Below, one piece after another: positions 33,389 through 41,596 of a stretch of DNA of 64,000 nt. A program made the position numbers and the translations under genes. The stretch is taken from positions 1 through 64,000 of the forward strand of contig DASRRH010000001.1 in assembly GCA_035695825.1 (NCBI GenBank). The letters are read 5' to 3'. The notes under the pieces were generated by a model that did not search any database, had not been told where the DNA came from, and saw nothing but the letters and a program-made list of their open reading frames with translations. The DNA is from JAKEFM01 sp035695825. GTDB taxonomy: Bacteria > Planctomycetota > UBA1135 > JAKEFM01. Numbering within the stretch: position 1 is the stretch's first letter; the number at the start of each line of letters is the position of its first letter.

Positions 33389-35548
33389 CTACGCGAGCGT
33401 CGCTTTCGAGGAGGCGAGGTCGAGGAGGAGCCGGCAGGGCTCGAACCGCACGCCGTGCCGGGCGCGAAGCTCGGAGGCCCGGCGGAGGAGGCTCTCCGCT
33501 CCGTCCGCCATCGCGGAGCGGAGGATCCCGCCGCGGTCGGGGGGGAAGCCGAAGCCGAGCACGGAGGCGAGGTCGACGTCCCCCGCGCGCTCGACGATCC
33601 CCTCCTCGACGCAGCGGAGGGCCTCGAGGACGCTCGCGAGGAGGAGGCGCTCGGCGAGGGCCTGCGGGACGGGGCCGGGGGAGCGGGCGGGGAGGCCGAG
33701 GACCCGCGGGAGGTCGGGGTCGACGACGCGCCGGCCGTTCCGGCCGTAGCGGTAGAAGCCCGTGCCGCTCTTCCGCCCAAGCCGCTGGCTCGCGAGGAGG
33801 CGCTCGAGGAGCCGCGGGGGCTCGAACCGGGGGGGGAAGGCCGCCGCGAGGGTCCGGGCCGCGGCCGCCGCGACGTCGAGCCCGACGTCGTCGAGGAGCG
33901 CGATCGGCCCGACGGGGAGGCCGAAGCGGACGGCCGCCTCGTCGATGTCCCGCTCGAGGACCCCTTCGACGAGGAGCTTCGAGGCCTCCTGCAGGTAGGG
34001 GGCGAGGATGCGGTTGACGAGGAACCCCGCCCCGTCCCGCACGGCGAGGGGAGTCTTCTCGATCTCGAGCGCGAGCGCGGCGGCGCGCGCCGCGCTCTCG
34101 GGCGAGGTCTCGGGGCCGCGGACGACCTCGACCAGGGGCATCTTCTCGACGGGATTGAAGAAGTGGAGCCCCACGACCCGCTCCGGCCGGGGCAGCCCCT
34201 TCGCGATCGCGGCGACCTCGAGGCTCGAGGTGTTCGTCGCGAGGAGCGCACCGGGGGGGACGCGGGAGGCGACCTTCGCGAAGAGGGAGCGCTTCGCCTC
34301 GAGCGACTCGACGATCGCCTCGAGGACGAGGTCGCAGCGCTCGAGCCCCGAGCCGTCGCCGGCGGGCTGCAGGCGGTCCATCGCCGCGACCGCCTCGTGG
34401 CGCTCCATCCGCCGCCTCGCGACCTTCTCGCCGAAGCGGCGGCGGGCGCGCTCGAGCGTCCGGGCGATCGCGCCGGCGTCGGCGTCCTGGAGGCGGACGG
34501 AGACCCCCCTCTCGGCGAGGAGGAGGGCGATCCCGGCCCCCATCGCACCGCAGCCGATCACGGCCGCGCGCTTCACCTGCGACTCGAGGGGCTGCCCGTC
34601 GAGCGCCGCGAAGCGCTTCGCCCCCTCCCGGAGGAAGTAGAGCTGGAGGAGGTTCTTGGCGACGGGCCCCGTCGCCGTCTCGGCGAGGGCCTTGGCCTCG
34701 AGGGCGAGCCCCCGGGCGATCCCCCCCCCGAGCCCCCGGCTCGCCACCTCGATCGCGCGCAGGGGCGCCGGATAGCGCCCCCGCGTCTCCCGGAGCGTCC
34801 GCCGTTTCGCCGTCTCCGCGACGAAGAAGCGCACGGGGGAGAGCCGATCGAGGAGGCGGGGGGCGCGGCGCCTCGGGAGCGGGAGCTCCCCGAGCGCCGC
34901 TTTCTCGGCGAGCTCCGCCAGGCGCTCGTCGGGCACGAGGTCGTCGACGAGGCCGAGGCGCCACGCCGCGCGGGCCGGGTAGGCGCTCCCCGTGAGGATC
35001 GGGGGGAGGGCGCGCGCGAGGCCGAGGAGCCGGGGGAGGCGCTGGGTACCCCCGAAACCGGGGACGATGCCGAGGCGCACCTCGGGGAGGCCGACCTTCG
35101 TCTTCGGGTGGTCCGAGGCGAGGCGCCAGCGGCATGCGAGGGCGAGCTCGTATCCGCCGCCGAGGCAGGGGCCGGAGATCGCGGCGACGGTCGGGCGGGG
35201 GAGGCGCGCGATCCTCTCGAAGAGCCGCTGGCCCCGCGCGGCGAGCTTCTCGGCCTCGGCCGGGTCGCGGAGGTCCCGGATCAGCGCGATGTCGGCCCCG
35301 GCGAGGAACATCCCCGGCCCCGGGCCGGTGAAGACGAACCCGCGCGCCGAGGTCTTCCCCTCGATCCGCTCGAGGGCCGCCTCGAGGGCTCCCGCGAAGG
35401 CGAGGTCGATCTTGACGACCCGCTCGCCCGGCGCGGGGAGGAAGCGCACGAAGAGGACCTCGCGGGGGCTCGTCTCGAGCGCGACCCGCTCGGCCGAGGG
35501 GGTCGCGGAGGGGGTACCGGGGGGATCGAGCGCGAGCGTCTCGCTCAT
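33389..35548 (-). CDS. fadJ: Bifunctional enoyl-CoA hydratase / 3-hydroxyacyl-CoA dehydrogenase
   Basis: 719 residues, full FadB/FadJ length. The N-terminal crotonase domain (1-200) shows FVFTGPGPGMFLAGADIALI, GPCLGGGYELALAC with one catalytic Glu and LPEVRLGIVPGFGGTQRLPR with the other. The dehydrogenase domain starts near 295 with the NAD fold GCGAMGAGIALLLAERG and carries HFFNPVEKMPLVEVV with the catalytic His, followed by two C-terminal helical domains (DGAGFLVNRILAPYLQEA; GFYRYG). It catalyses steps two and three of beta-oxidation. It overlaps the thiolase stop codon (ATGA). Downstream of its stop, 33215-33388 holds no gene. Confidence 0.94.
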   Translation of the reverse strand: MSETLALDPPGTPSATPSAERVALETSPREVLFVRFLPAPGERVVKIDLAFAGALEAALERIEGKTSARGFVFTGPGPGMFLAGADIALIRDLRDPAEAEKLAARGQRLFERIARLPRPTVAAISGPCLGGGYELALACRWRLASDHPKTKVGLPEVRLGIVPGFGGTQRLPRLLGLARALPPILTGSAYPARAAWRLGLVDDLVPDERLAELAEKAALGELPLPRRRAPRLLDRLSPVRFFVAETAKRRTLRETRGRYPAPLRAIEVASRGLGGGIARGLALEAKALAETATGPVAKNLLQLYFLREGAKRFAALDGQPLESQVKRAAVIGCGAMGAGIALLLAERGVSVRLQDADAGAIARTLERARRRFGEKVARRRMERHEAVAAMDRLQPAGDGSGLERCDLVLEAIVESLEAKRSLFAKVASRVPPGALLATNTSSLEVAAIAKGLPRPERVVGLHFFNPVEKMPLVEVVRGPETSPESAARAAALALEIEKTPLAVRDGAGFLVNRILAPYLQEASKLLVEGVLERDIDEAAVRFGLPVGPIALLDDVGLDVAAAAARTLAAAFPPRFEPPRLLERLLASQRLGRKSGTGFYRYGRNGRRVVDPDLPRVLGLPARSPGPVPQALAERLLLASVLEALRCVEEGIVERAGDVDLASVLGFGFPPDRGGILRSAMADGAESLLRRASELRARHGVRFEPCRLLLDLASSKATLA

Positions 35549-36858
35549 GCCGCCTCCAGGACGAGGGCGCCCCCCTGGCCTCCCCCGACGCAGAGCGTCG
35601 CGAGGCCGAGCCGGCTCCCGGACCGTCGCATCTCCCGGAGGAGGGTGAGGACCAGGCGCGCCCCGCTCGACCCGACGGGGTGGCCCAGGGCGACCGCCCC
35701 GCCGTTCCCGTTCAGGCGCGCCGGGTCGATCTCTCCCAAGGGGCGGGGCCGCCCGAGCTCCTCCCGGGCGAAGCGCTCCGAGGCGAACGCGCGGAGGCAG
35801 GCGAGCACCTGCGCGGCGAAGGCCTCGTTGATCTCGATCCGCTCGAAGTCCGACAGGGCGAGCCCTTCCCGATCGAGGACCCGGGCCGTCGCGTAGACGG
35901 GTCCGAGCCCCATCCGGGCGGGCTCGCAGCCCGCGTAGGCGCTCCCCCGGAGGTATCCGAGCGGGGCGAGCCCGAGGGCGCGCCCCCGCTCCTCGGAGCC
36001 GAGGAGGAGGGCGCAGGCGCCGTCCGTGATCTGGCTCGAGTTCCCCACGGTCACCGTGCCGTGGCGGGTCTCGAAGTAGGGGCGGAGCCTCGCGAGCGCC
36101 TCGACCGTCTGGCCCGGGCGGATGCCGTTGTCCGCTCGGACCTCGCGGTAGCGCGGGGAGCCGTTCGTCCCCTCCTCGGGGGCGAAGACCGGGAGGATCT
36201 CCTCCCCCAGCCGGCCTTCCTCGCGCGCCCGCTCCGCCCGGTTCTGGCTCTCGCAGGCGAAGCGGTCCTGCTCCTCCCGGGAGATCCGGAACTCGCGGGC
36301 GAGGAGCTCGGCCGTCTTCCCCATGATCAGCCCGCAGGTCGGGTCGGTGAGCCCCTCGAGGATCGCGACGCGGGGCTTGAACGACCTCGGGCGGAGCCGG
36401 GCGAAGGCGGCGACCTTCGCGGGGAGGCCCCGGGCCCTCTGCGCGGCGGCCAGCACGCGGCCGAACTCCCTCGGGTAGGAGAGGGGGTAGTTCGACATCG
36501 ACTCGGTCCCTCCGACGACGTAGAGCGAGCCGCGCCCGGCCGCGAGGCGGTCGGAGGCCGCCGTGATCGCCTCGAAGCCCGAGGCGCAGTTTCGCCCGAC
36601 GGTGGCGGCCGGGACGCCGACGGGGAGGCCCGCCCGGACGGCGGCGACGCGCGCGGGGTTGGCCTCCCCCGCGTCGGGGCCGACGCAGCCGAGGATCACC
36701 TCGTCCACCTCGGAGCCGTCGAGGCCGGCGCGGACGAGGGTCTCCCGGACGACGAGGGTCGCGAGGTCGGAGGCCGAGAGGGAGGAGAGATCCGTCCCGG
36801 CCCGGCAGAAGGGAGTGCGCACCCCCCCGAAAATCGCGGCACGCTGCGCGCCGCTCAT
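35545..36858 (-). CDS. fadI: Acetyl-CoA acyltransferase (3-ketoacyl-CoA thiolase)
   Basis: 437 residues, closer to FadI than to FadA in length. Catalytic residues are in place: the nucleophilic Cys in GRNCASGFEAI, His in GNGGAVALGHPVGSSGAR and Cys in LATLCVGGGQGGALV; INEAFAAQ supports substrate binding. It cleaves 3-ketoacyl-CoA in the last step of beta-oxidation and partners with the hydratase/dehydrogenase encoded next. It overlaps both neighbours by ATGA, a tightly coupled three-gene operon. Confidence 0.94.
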   Translation of the reverse strand: MSGAQRAAIFGGVRTPFCRAGTDLSSLSASDLATLVVRETLVRAGLDGSEVDEVILGCVGPDAGEANPARVAAVRAGLPVGVPAATVGRNCASGFEAITAASDRLAAGRGSLYVVGGTESMSNYPLSYPREFGRVLAAAQRARGLPAKVAAFARLRPRSFKPRVAILEGLTDPTCGLIMGKTAELLAREFRISREEQDRFACESQNRAERAREEGRLGEEILPVFAPEEGTNGSPRYREVRADNGIRPGQTVEALARLRPYFETRHGTVTVGNSSQITDGACALLLGSEERGRALGLAPLGYLRGSAYAGCEPARMGLGPVYATARVLDREGLALSDFERIEINEAFAAQVLACLRAFASERFAREELGRPRPLGEIDPARLNGNGGAVALGHPVGSSGARLVLTLLREMRRSGSRLGLATLCVGGGQGGALVLEAA

Positions 36859-38315
36859 CCCTTCGGGCGGCGGTCGACGAACCGCTTCTCCTTCATCTCC
36901 GTCTCCATCCCGAGCCGCTCGAGGAGGGCGGAGAGGGGGAGGATCTCGACCCGGTTCGGGGTGACCTCGCAGGCGTTGCGCATCGCCTCGCGGAGCCGGG
37001 CGGTGAAGTCCTCCGCGCTCGTCCCGTTGCCGAGGGCGGCGTAGACGACGAGCTCGTCGAGGCCGAAGGGGTCGTCGTTCTCCCGGCGCAGCTCGATCTG
37101 CCACTCCTCGACCTCGCGGAAGGAGCCGAGGACCCCGGCGATCTCGTCGAGGCTGACGAGGGTCCCCTTCATCTTGACGAGGCGGAGGTCCGCGACGTTC
37201 GTCTTCCGGGTGATCGAGGAGGAGAGGCGCGGGACGCTGCGCCCGCAGTGGGGGCAGGGCTCCTCGACGATCCCCCCCTGCGAGAGGTCCCCCGTCCGAT
37301 AGCGCAGCACCGTCGAGGCCCTCCCCTCGAGCGGCGTGAAGACGATCTCCCCGTCCTCGCCGGGGCCGCGCGGCTCGCCGGTCTCGGGGTCGACGATCTC
37401 GAGGAAGGCGAGGTCGGGATAGAGGTGGTAGCCCTCCCCCTCCCCCTCCCGGCATTCCCCCCAGGCCATCCGCGCCTCCGTGAACCCGTAGGTGCCGAGG
37501 ACGGCGACCTCCTTCGCGCCCATCTCCCCGACCGCCTCCCGGATCCGGTCCCGCAGGGCGTCCGGGAGCTTCTCCGCGCCGAGGACCACGGTCCGCACCT
37601 GCGGGAAGACCGAACCCAGCTCCTTCGCGCGGCGCAGGCAGTGGTGGACGAATCCGGGGACGCCGACGAGCGCGCTCGCCTTGAGCCGCTCGATCGCGCG
37701 GACGGTCCCGGCCGACCCGAGCACCTTCCCCCCGCCCGTTCCGAGCACGAAGGCCCCGGTCTCGAGCCCCCCGAAGGTCGTCGCCCAGAAGGCGAGGTGA
37801 GGGGCGTACGGAAAGAGGTTGACGATCCGGTCCTCGCGCGTGAGCCCGTGCACCGTGAGGAGCCGGCCCGCCCCCTCCCGCAGGAGGTCGACGTCGTGGC
37901 GGGAGTAGAGGAAGGGGACGGGGCCCGCGGACCGGCCGGTCGTGAAGGTCGCGAACATCGGCCGGTACTCCCGCTCGAGGTGCTCGATCGCCCCGCCGCG
38001 CCCGCGCGCGAGGAGCATGAGGAGCCGCATCCGCGGCCAGTGCTTCCGGAGCAGCTTCGGCTCCGGACGCAGGACGAAGTCGAGCGATCGCTCCGGGCTG
38101 TCGCCGGTCGGAAGGAGGTCCGCCTTCGTCGTGAAGGGGAGGCGGCGGAAGTCGGCGATCGTGCGGACGCGCCGCGGGTCGATCCCCTCGCGCTCGAAGA
38201 GGGCCCGGTAATAGGGGGAGAGGGGGAGCTGCTCCGCGACGAAGGTCCGCAGCTTCTCCTCCTGGAGCCTCCGGATCTCCTTGGGGGAGAGCTTCGAGAC
38301 GCGGAGCCAGTCCAC
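36855..38315 (-). CDS. PaaK-like AMP-forming acyl/aryl-CoA ligase
   Basis: 486 residues. Motifs of the phenylacetate-CoA ligase branch are seen: TFTTGRSAGPVPFLYS (phosphate-binding loop), LGTYGFTEARMAWGEC, LRYRTGDLSQGG and a zinc-knuckle-like CPHCGR. The C-terminal lobe has VKMKGTLVSLDEI. It activates an acid as its CoA thioester, and its place at the head of a thiolase and hydratase/dehydrogenase operon suggests a fatty or aromatic acid entering beta-oxidation. The GTG start is 8 nt after TATAAG with no Shine-Dalgarno. Confidence 0.85.
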   Translation of the reverse strand: MDWLRVSKLSPKEIRRLQEEKLRTFVAEQLPLSPYYRALFEREGIDPRRVRTIADFRRLPFTTKADLLPTGDSPERSLDFVLRPEPKLLRKHWPRMRLLMLLARGRGGAIEHLEREYRPMFATFTTGRSAGPVPFLYSRHDVDLLREGAGRLLTVHGLTREDRIVNLFPYAPHLAFWATTFGGLETGAFVLGTGGGKVLGSAGTVRAIERLKASALVGVPGFVHHCLRRAKELGSVFPQVRTVVLGAEKLPDALRDRIREAVGEMGAKEVAVLGTYGFTEARMAWGECREGEGEGYHLYPDLAFLEIVDPETGEPRGPGEDGEIVFTPLEGRASTVLRYRTGDLSQGGIVEEPCPHCGRSVPRLSSSITRKTNVADLRLVKMKGTLVSLDEIAGVLGSFREVEEWQIELRRENDDPFGLDELVVYAALGNGTSAEDFTARLREAMRNACEVTPNRVEILPLSALLERLGMETEMKEKRFVDRRPKG

Positions 38316-38393
38316 GGCGGCAACTTATATCGGCCCGGCGGGGGCGGGTTCGACATCGTCCTGCGGCGGGGCTAGCCTGCGCCCTCCTCCCTC

Positions 38394-39107
38394 ATGCCCC
38401 CCTTCCTGCGCGGCCGCCCTCGCCCGCTCGTCATCGGACACCGGGGCGCCCCGCTCGCCGCGCCGGAGAACTCGCTCGCCTCCTTCGAAGCGGCGCTCCG
38501 GGCCGGAGCCGACGCGGTCGAGTGCGACGCCCGCCTCTCGCGGGACGGCGCGGTCCTCCTCCACCACGACGAGACCCTCGATCGGACGACGGACGGGACG
38601 GGGCGGGTGGCGGAGAAGCGCCGCGAGGAGCTCCGGGCGCTCCGGCTCCGCGGCGGGGGAGAGAGGATCCCGCTCCTCTCCGAGCTCCTCGATCTCTGCC
38701 GCGGCCGCCTCGGGGTCCTCGTCGAGGCGAAGGTCGACCGTCCGGGCGAGGCCTTCCCGCTCGTCGACGCGATCCTCGGGGAGATCTCGCCCATCGGCCC
38801 GAAAGGGGAGGTCGCCGTCATCTCCTTCTCCTCCGAGGCAGTCCGGCGCGTCGCGGAGCGCGCGCCGGGCGTCCCGAGGGGGATCACCTTCGAGACCCCC
38901 TTCGAGGCCAAGGTCCCCCTCGCCCTCGCGGCCGACGTCGTCACGGTCGAGCGCGCCCTGATCGGCCTCCCCGCGCTCGCCGAGGTGGCGGCCGCCGGGG
39001 TCGAGATCTTCGCCTACTCGCTCGACACGGAGGAGGACCGCCGGGCCGCGCGCGCGGCGGGGGTGACCGGGTGGATCACGAACCTGCCGGACCGGCGCGA
39101 GGCCTGA
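38394..39107 (+). CDS. Glycerophosphodiester phosphodiesterase
   Basis: 237 residues, one GDPD TIM-barrel domain. IGHRGAPLAAPENSLASFEA, GADAVECDARLSRDG and LLHHDETLDRTTDGTG hold the His-Arg, Glu-x-Asp and His catalytic and metal residues; VLVEAK gives the next metal-ligand Glu. It hydrolyses glycerophosphodiesters to glycerol-3-phosphate and an alcohol. No signal peptide, so it should be cytoplasmic. It is divergent from the ligase operon; TAGCCT lies 15 nt before the ATG. Confidence 0.92.
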   Translation: MPPFLRGRPRPLVIGHRGAPLAAPENSLASFEAALRAGADAVECDARLSRDGAVLLHHDETLDRTTDGTGRVAEKRREELRALRLRGGGERIPLLSELLDLCRGRLGVLVEAKVDRPGEAFPLVDAILGEISPIGPKGEVAVISFSSEAVRRVAERAPGVPRGITFETPFEAKVPLALAADVVTVERALIGLPALAEVAAAGVEIFAYSLDTEEDRRAARAAGVTGWITNLPDRREA

Positions 39108-39184
39108 ACCGGAGGGGGGGCGCCGCTATACTCCGCGCCCCGGCAAGCGCGCGCCCCCCGCGGGGCATCCTCGGAGACGATGGA

Positions 39185-39490
39185 ATGGCCGGCCGAATCC
39201 TCCTCCTCGGGTCCCTGCTCCTCGCCGCCTGCGGGACGAACACCCGGCAGGCCCCCTCCCTCCCCCTCACGAGCGGCGACCCCCCCCCCGCCGAGAGGGT
39301 CGAGATCCCCGGCCCTCCCCTGGAGCCGGGCCAGGTCTGGGTCTGCGGCCACTGGACGAAGACGGAGGCGGGCTGGGAGTGGGACTCGGGCGGCTACGTG
39401 ACTCCCCCGCGCGAGGGGGCCCTCTGGGCGCCGGGCCGGTGGGTCGAGGGGGACGGAAAGTGGACGTGGATCGTGGGCGGATGGAGGTAA
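39185..39490 (+). CDS. WXXGXW-repeat lipoprotein
   Basis: 101 residues. Lipobox in RILLLGSLLLAAC. The mature part has aromatic repeats: VWVCGHWTKTEAGWEWDSGG, then ALWAPGRWVEGDGKWTWIVG, the Trp-x2-Gly-x-Trp pattern of small envelope proteins. Function unknown. TATACT (39127-39132) and GGAG 8 nt before the ATG support promoter and start. It is followed after 14 bp by another lipoprotein gene in the same direction. Confidence 0.8.
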   Translation: MAGRILLLGSLLLAACGTNTRQAPSLPLTSGDPPPAERVEIPGPPLEPGQVWVCGHWTKTEAGWEWDSGGYVTPPREGALWAPGRWVEGDGKWTWIVGGWR

Positions 39491-39504
39491 AGGGAGGAAG
39501 CGCC

Positions 39505-40350
39505 GTGAAGAACCTTTTGGTTGCCCTGCTCCCGGTCGCCGCGCTCGCGGCGTGCGGGCCGAGCCGCGAGGAGTTCGACGAGGCGAAGGCGGGAGCCGCG
39601 AAGGCCCGCGCCGACCTCGACCGGAGGAGCGCCGAGGTCTCGAAGCTCACGGGGGACCTCTCCGCGGCGGCGCGGGCGAGGGACGAAGCGGCCAAGAAGG
39701 CGGCCGACCTCGAGACGAAGGCCGGGGCTCTCGAGAAGGACCTCGCCGCAGCGAGGAGCGACGCCGCCTCGAAGCAGGCGGCCCTCGACGCCGCCTTGAA
39801 GGAGAAGGCGGCCGCGGCCGAGGAGCTCACGCGCGCGAAGACCGCGGCGGCGGCGGGCGAGAAGCGCGCCGCGGACGCCGGCGAGAGGGTCCGAGCGCTC
39901 GAGTCCTCGCTCCGCGTGCGGGAGGACGAGGCCGCGAAGGCCCGCGCGGAGGCCGCGGAGGCGGCGGAGAAGGTCCGCAGTCTCGAGGCCGCGGCGCCGG
40001 CCGCTCGGCCGTCCGACGAAGGCTCCCGCCTCTCCTCCGCGGCGACCGAGGAGGTGCCCCCCTGCCAGGTCCTCCCGATCACCTTCCAGGCGAAGAAGGG
40101 GGAGCGGCTCGTCTGGGTCTGGTCGATCACGGCGGCCCCCGCCGACCTCGGCGTCGACGTTCTCGACTTCTCGATCTCGGGCCCCGACCGGACGAAGGCG
40201 CATGGGGTCCTCGCCGGAGTCGAGAAGAAGGGGGACGAGGGGACCCTCGAGATCCCCGCCGACGGCCGCTGGACGATCGTCTGGTCGAACCGCCACCCGG
40301 CCGCGAAGTTCACGGTCCGGTACGAGGTCTCCCTCAAGCCGGCTTCGTAG
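39505..40350 (+). CDS. Coiled-coil lipoprotein with a GOLD-like C-terminal domain
   Basis: 281 residues. Lipobox in LLPVAALAAC. Residues 22-170 form a long Ala/Lys/Glu coiled coil (AARARDEAAKKAADLETKAG is typical). Residues 185-281 form a beta domain beginning with PPCQVLPITFQAKKGERL and containing WVWSITAAPADLGVDVLDFS and GRWTIVWSNRHPAAKFTVRY. That order recalls the GOLD domain of p24-type proteins, known also from some bacterial proteins. The GTG start has GGGAGG 7 nt upstream. It probably spans or spaces the envelope through its coiled coil. Confidence 0.78.
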   Translation: MKNLLVALLPVAALAACGPSREEFDEAKAGAAKARADLDRRSAEVSKLTGDLSAAARARDEAAKKAADLETKAGALEKDLAAARSDAASKQAALDAALKEKAAAAEELTRAKTAAAAGEKRAADAGERVRALESSLRVREDEAAKARAEAAEAAEKVRSLEAAAPAARPSDEGSRLSSAATEEVPPCQVLPITFQAKKGERLVWVWSITAAPADLGVDVLDFSISGPDRTKAHGVLAGVEKKGDEGTLEIPADGRWTIVWSNRHPAAKFTVRYEVSLKPAS

Positions 40351-40382
40351 TTCCGGCGGTCCCCCGCGCGCATCGGGCCGGC

Positions 40383-41594
40383 ATGTTGCGACGCGCCCTG
40401 GTCCTCTGGATCGCTCTCTCCCCGACAGCCCTCGCGCAAAGAGGGCTTCTCGCGGGGTTCCGGGACCTCGCCTTCCCGAATCCGACCGGGACGGGCTCGG
40501 CGACGCTCGCGGCCCGCGTCCACTACCCCGCGACCCAGGTCGGGCTGAACGCCCCCCTCCTCCCGCCCGGGCCCGGCGGGTACCCCGTCGTCGTCTTCCT
40601 CCACGGGCTCGGGGGGCTGGGGTCGAGCTACCCCGACCTCGGCAACGTCTGGGCATCGGAGGGGTACGTCGCGGCGATGCTGAACACGGCGCAGTTCCAG
40701 CCCGACCTCGAGCGCGACGACGGGATCGCCCTCTTCCCGGTACTCTCCGCCGCGAACCAGAATCCGGCGAGCTTCCTCCACGCGGCGCTCGACCTGCAGC
40801 GGGCGGGGCTCGCCGGCCACTCGATGGGTGGGGGGAACGTCGTCCGCGTCCTCGCGAGCAACCCGGGCTACGCCGCCGGGTTCTGCTTCGCCCCCTGGCA
40901 GGGCCCGACCGGGAGCTGGCCCCAGACCTCCGGACCCCAAGTCCCCACGCCCCTCGCGATCGTCCGCGGGACGGGGGACATCGTCCTCCCCCTCGCTCTC
41001 TCTTCGATCCCCTTCTACGCCCTGGCGACTGCCTACACGGGGGTGAAGACCCTCTACGTCCTCGACGGCAACTGCGACCACATCAACGTGGCGCTCGTTC
41101 CCCCCTCCGCCACCTCGACGGACCTCGCGGTCTTCGGGCGGACCTCATCGGTCTCGGTGGGCTGGTTCGACCGCTGGCTGAAGGGGATCCCCGAGGGGCT
41201 GGAGGAGGTCGTGGGCCCCGCGGCCCTCTCCGAGCCGATGCTCTCCTCCCACTCGGTCGAGGTGGAGCGGCCCGATCTCTGGAATGTCGGAACGTTGCGG
41301 GTCAGCCAGACGACGACCCTCCATGCGCTCGCCCAGCCCGGTCCTGCCGCGATCGCCGTGGCGACCTCGAGCGTCTCCCTCCCGACTCCGTTCGGGACGC
41401 TGGTCCTCGACCCCGCGACCCTCTTTCCCCTGGTCCAGGGCCCGGTCGACGCGGACCAACTCCTCTCGCTCGCCGTCCCGGTTCCCGCGGACGGCGCCCT
41501 CGTCGGGGTCCAGGTCTTCCTCCAGGGGATCGGCCTCGACCGCGACGCGCTCCTGCGCCTGACGCCGCCCCTCGACCGGACGATCGGACCGTAG
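40383..41594 (+). CDS. Secreted dienelactone-hydrolase/PET-hydrolase-like esterase with the shared C-terminal module
   Basis: 403 residues. Signal peptide MLRRALVLWIALSPTALA. The alpha/beta-hydrolase core shows VVVFLHGLGGLGSSY (oxyanion hole), AGHSMGGGN (nucleophile Ser), IVRGTGDIVLP (acid) and DGNCDHINVA (His). This order fits cutinase-like and platelet-activating-factor acetylhydrolase-like enzymes. Residues 290-403 match the module of other exported proteins here, with GVQVFLQGIGL near the end. Its stop codon lies 2 bp from the stop of the converging TPR gene. Confidence 0.85.
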   Translation: MLRRALVLWIALSPTALAQRGLLAGFRDLAFPNPTGTGSATLAARVHYPATQVGLNAPLLPPGPGGYPVVVFLHGLGGLGSSYPDLGNVWASEGYVAAMLNTAQFQPDLERDDGIALFPVLSAANQNPASFLHAALDLQRAGLAGHSMGGGNVVRVLASNPGYAAGFCFAPWQGPTGSWPQTSGPQVPTPLAIVRGTGDIVLPLALSSIPFYALATAYTGVKTLYVLDGNCDHINVALVPPSATSTDLAVFGRTSSVSVGWFDRWLKGIPEGLEEVVGPAALSEPMLSSHSVEVERPDLWNVGTLRVSQTTTLHALAQPGPAAIAVATSSVSLPTPFGTLVLDPATLFPLVQGPVDADQLLSLAVPVPADGALVGVQVFLQGIGLDRDALLRLTPPLDRTIGP

Positions 41595-41596
41595 CC

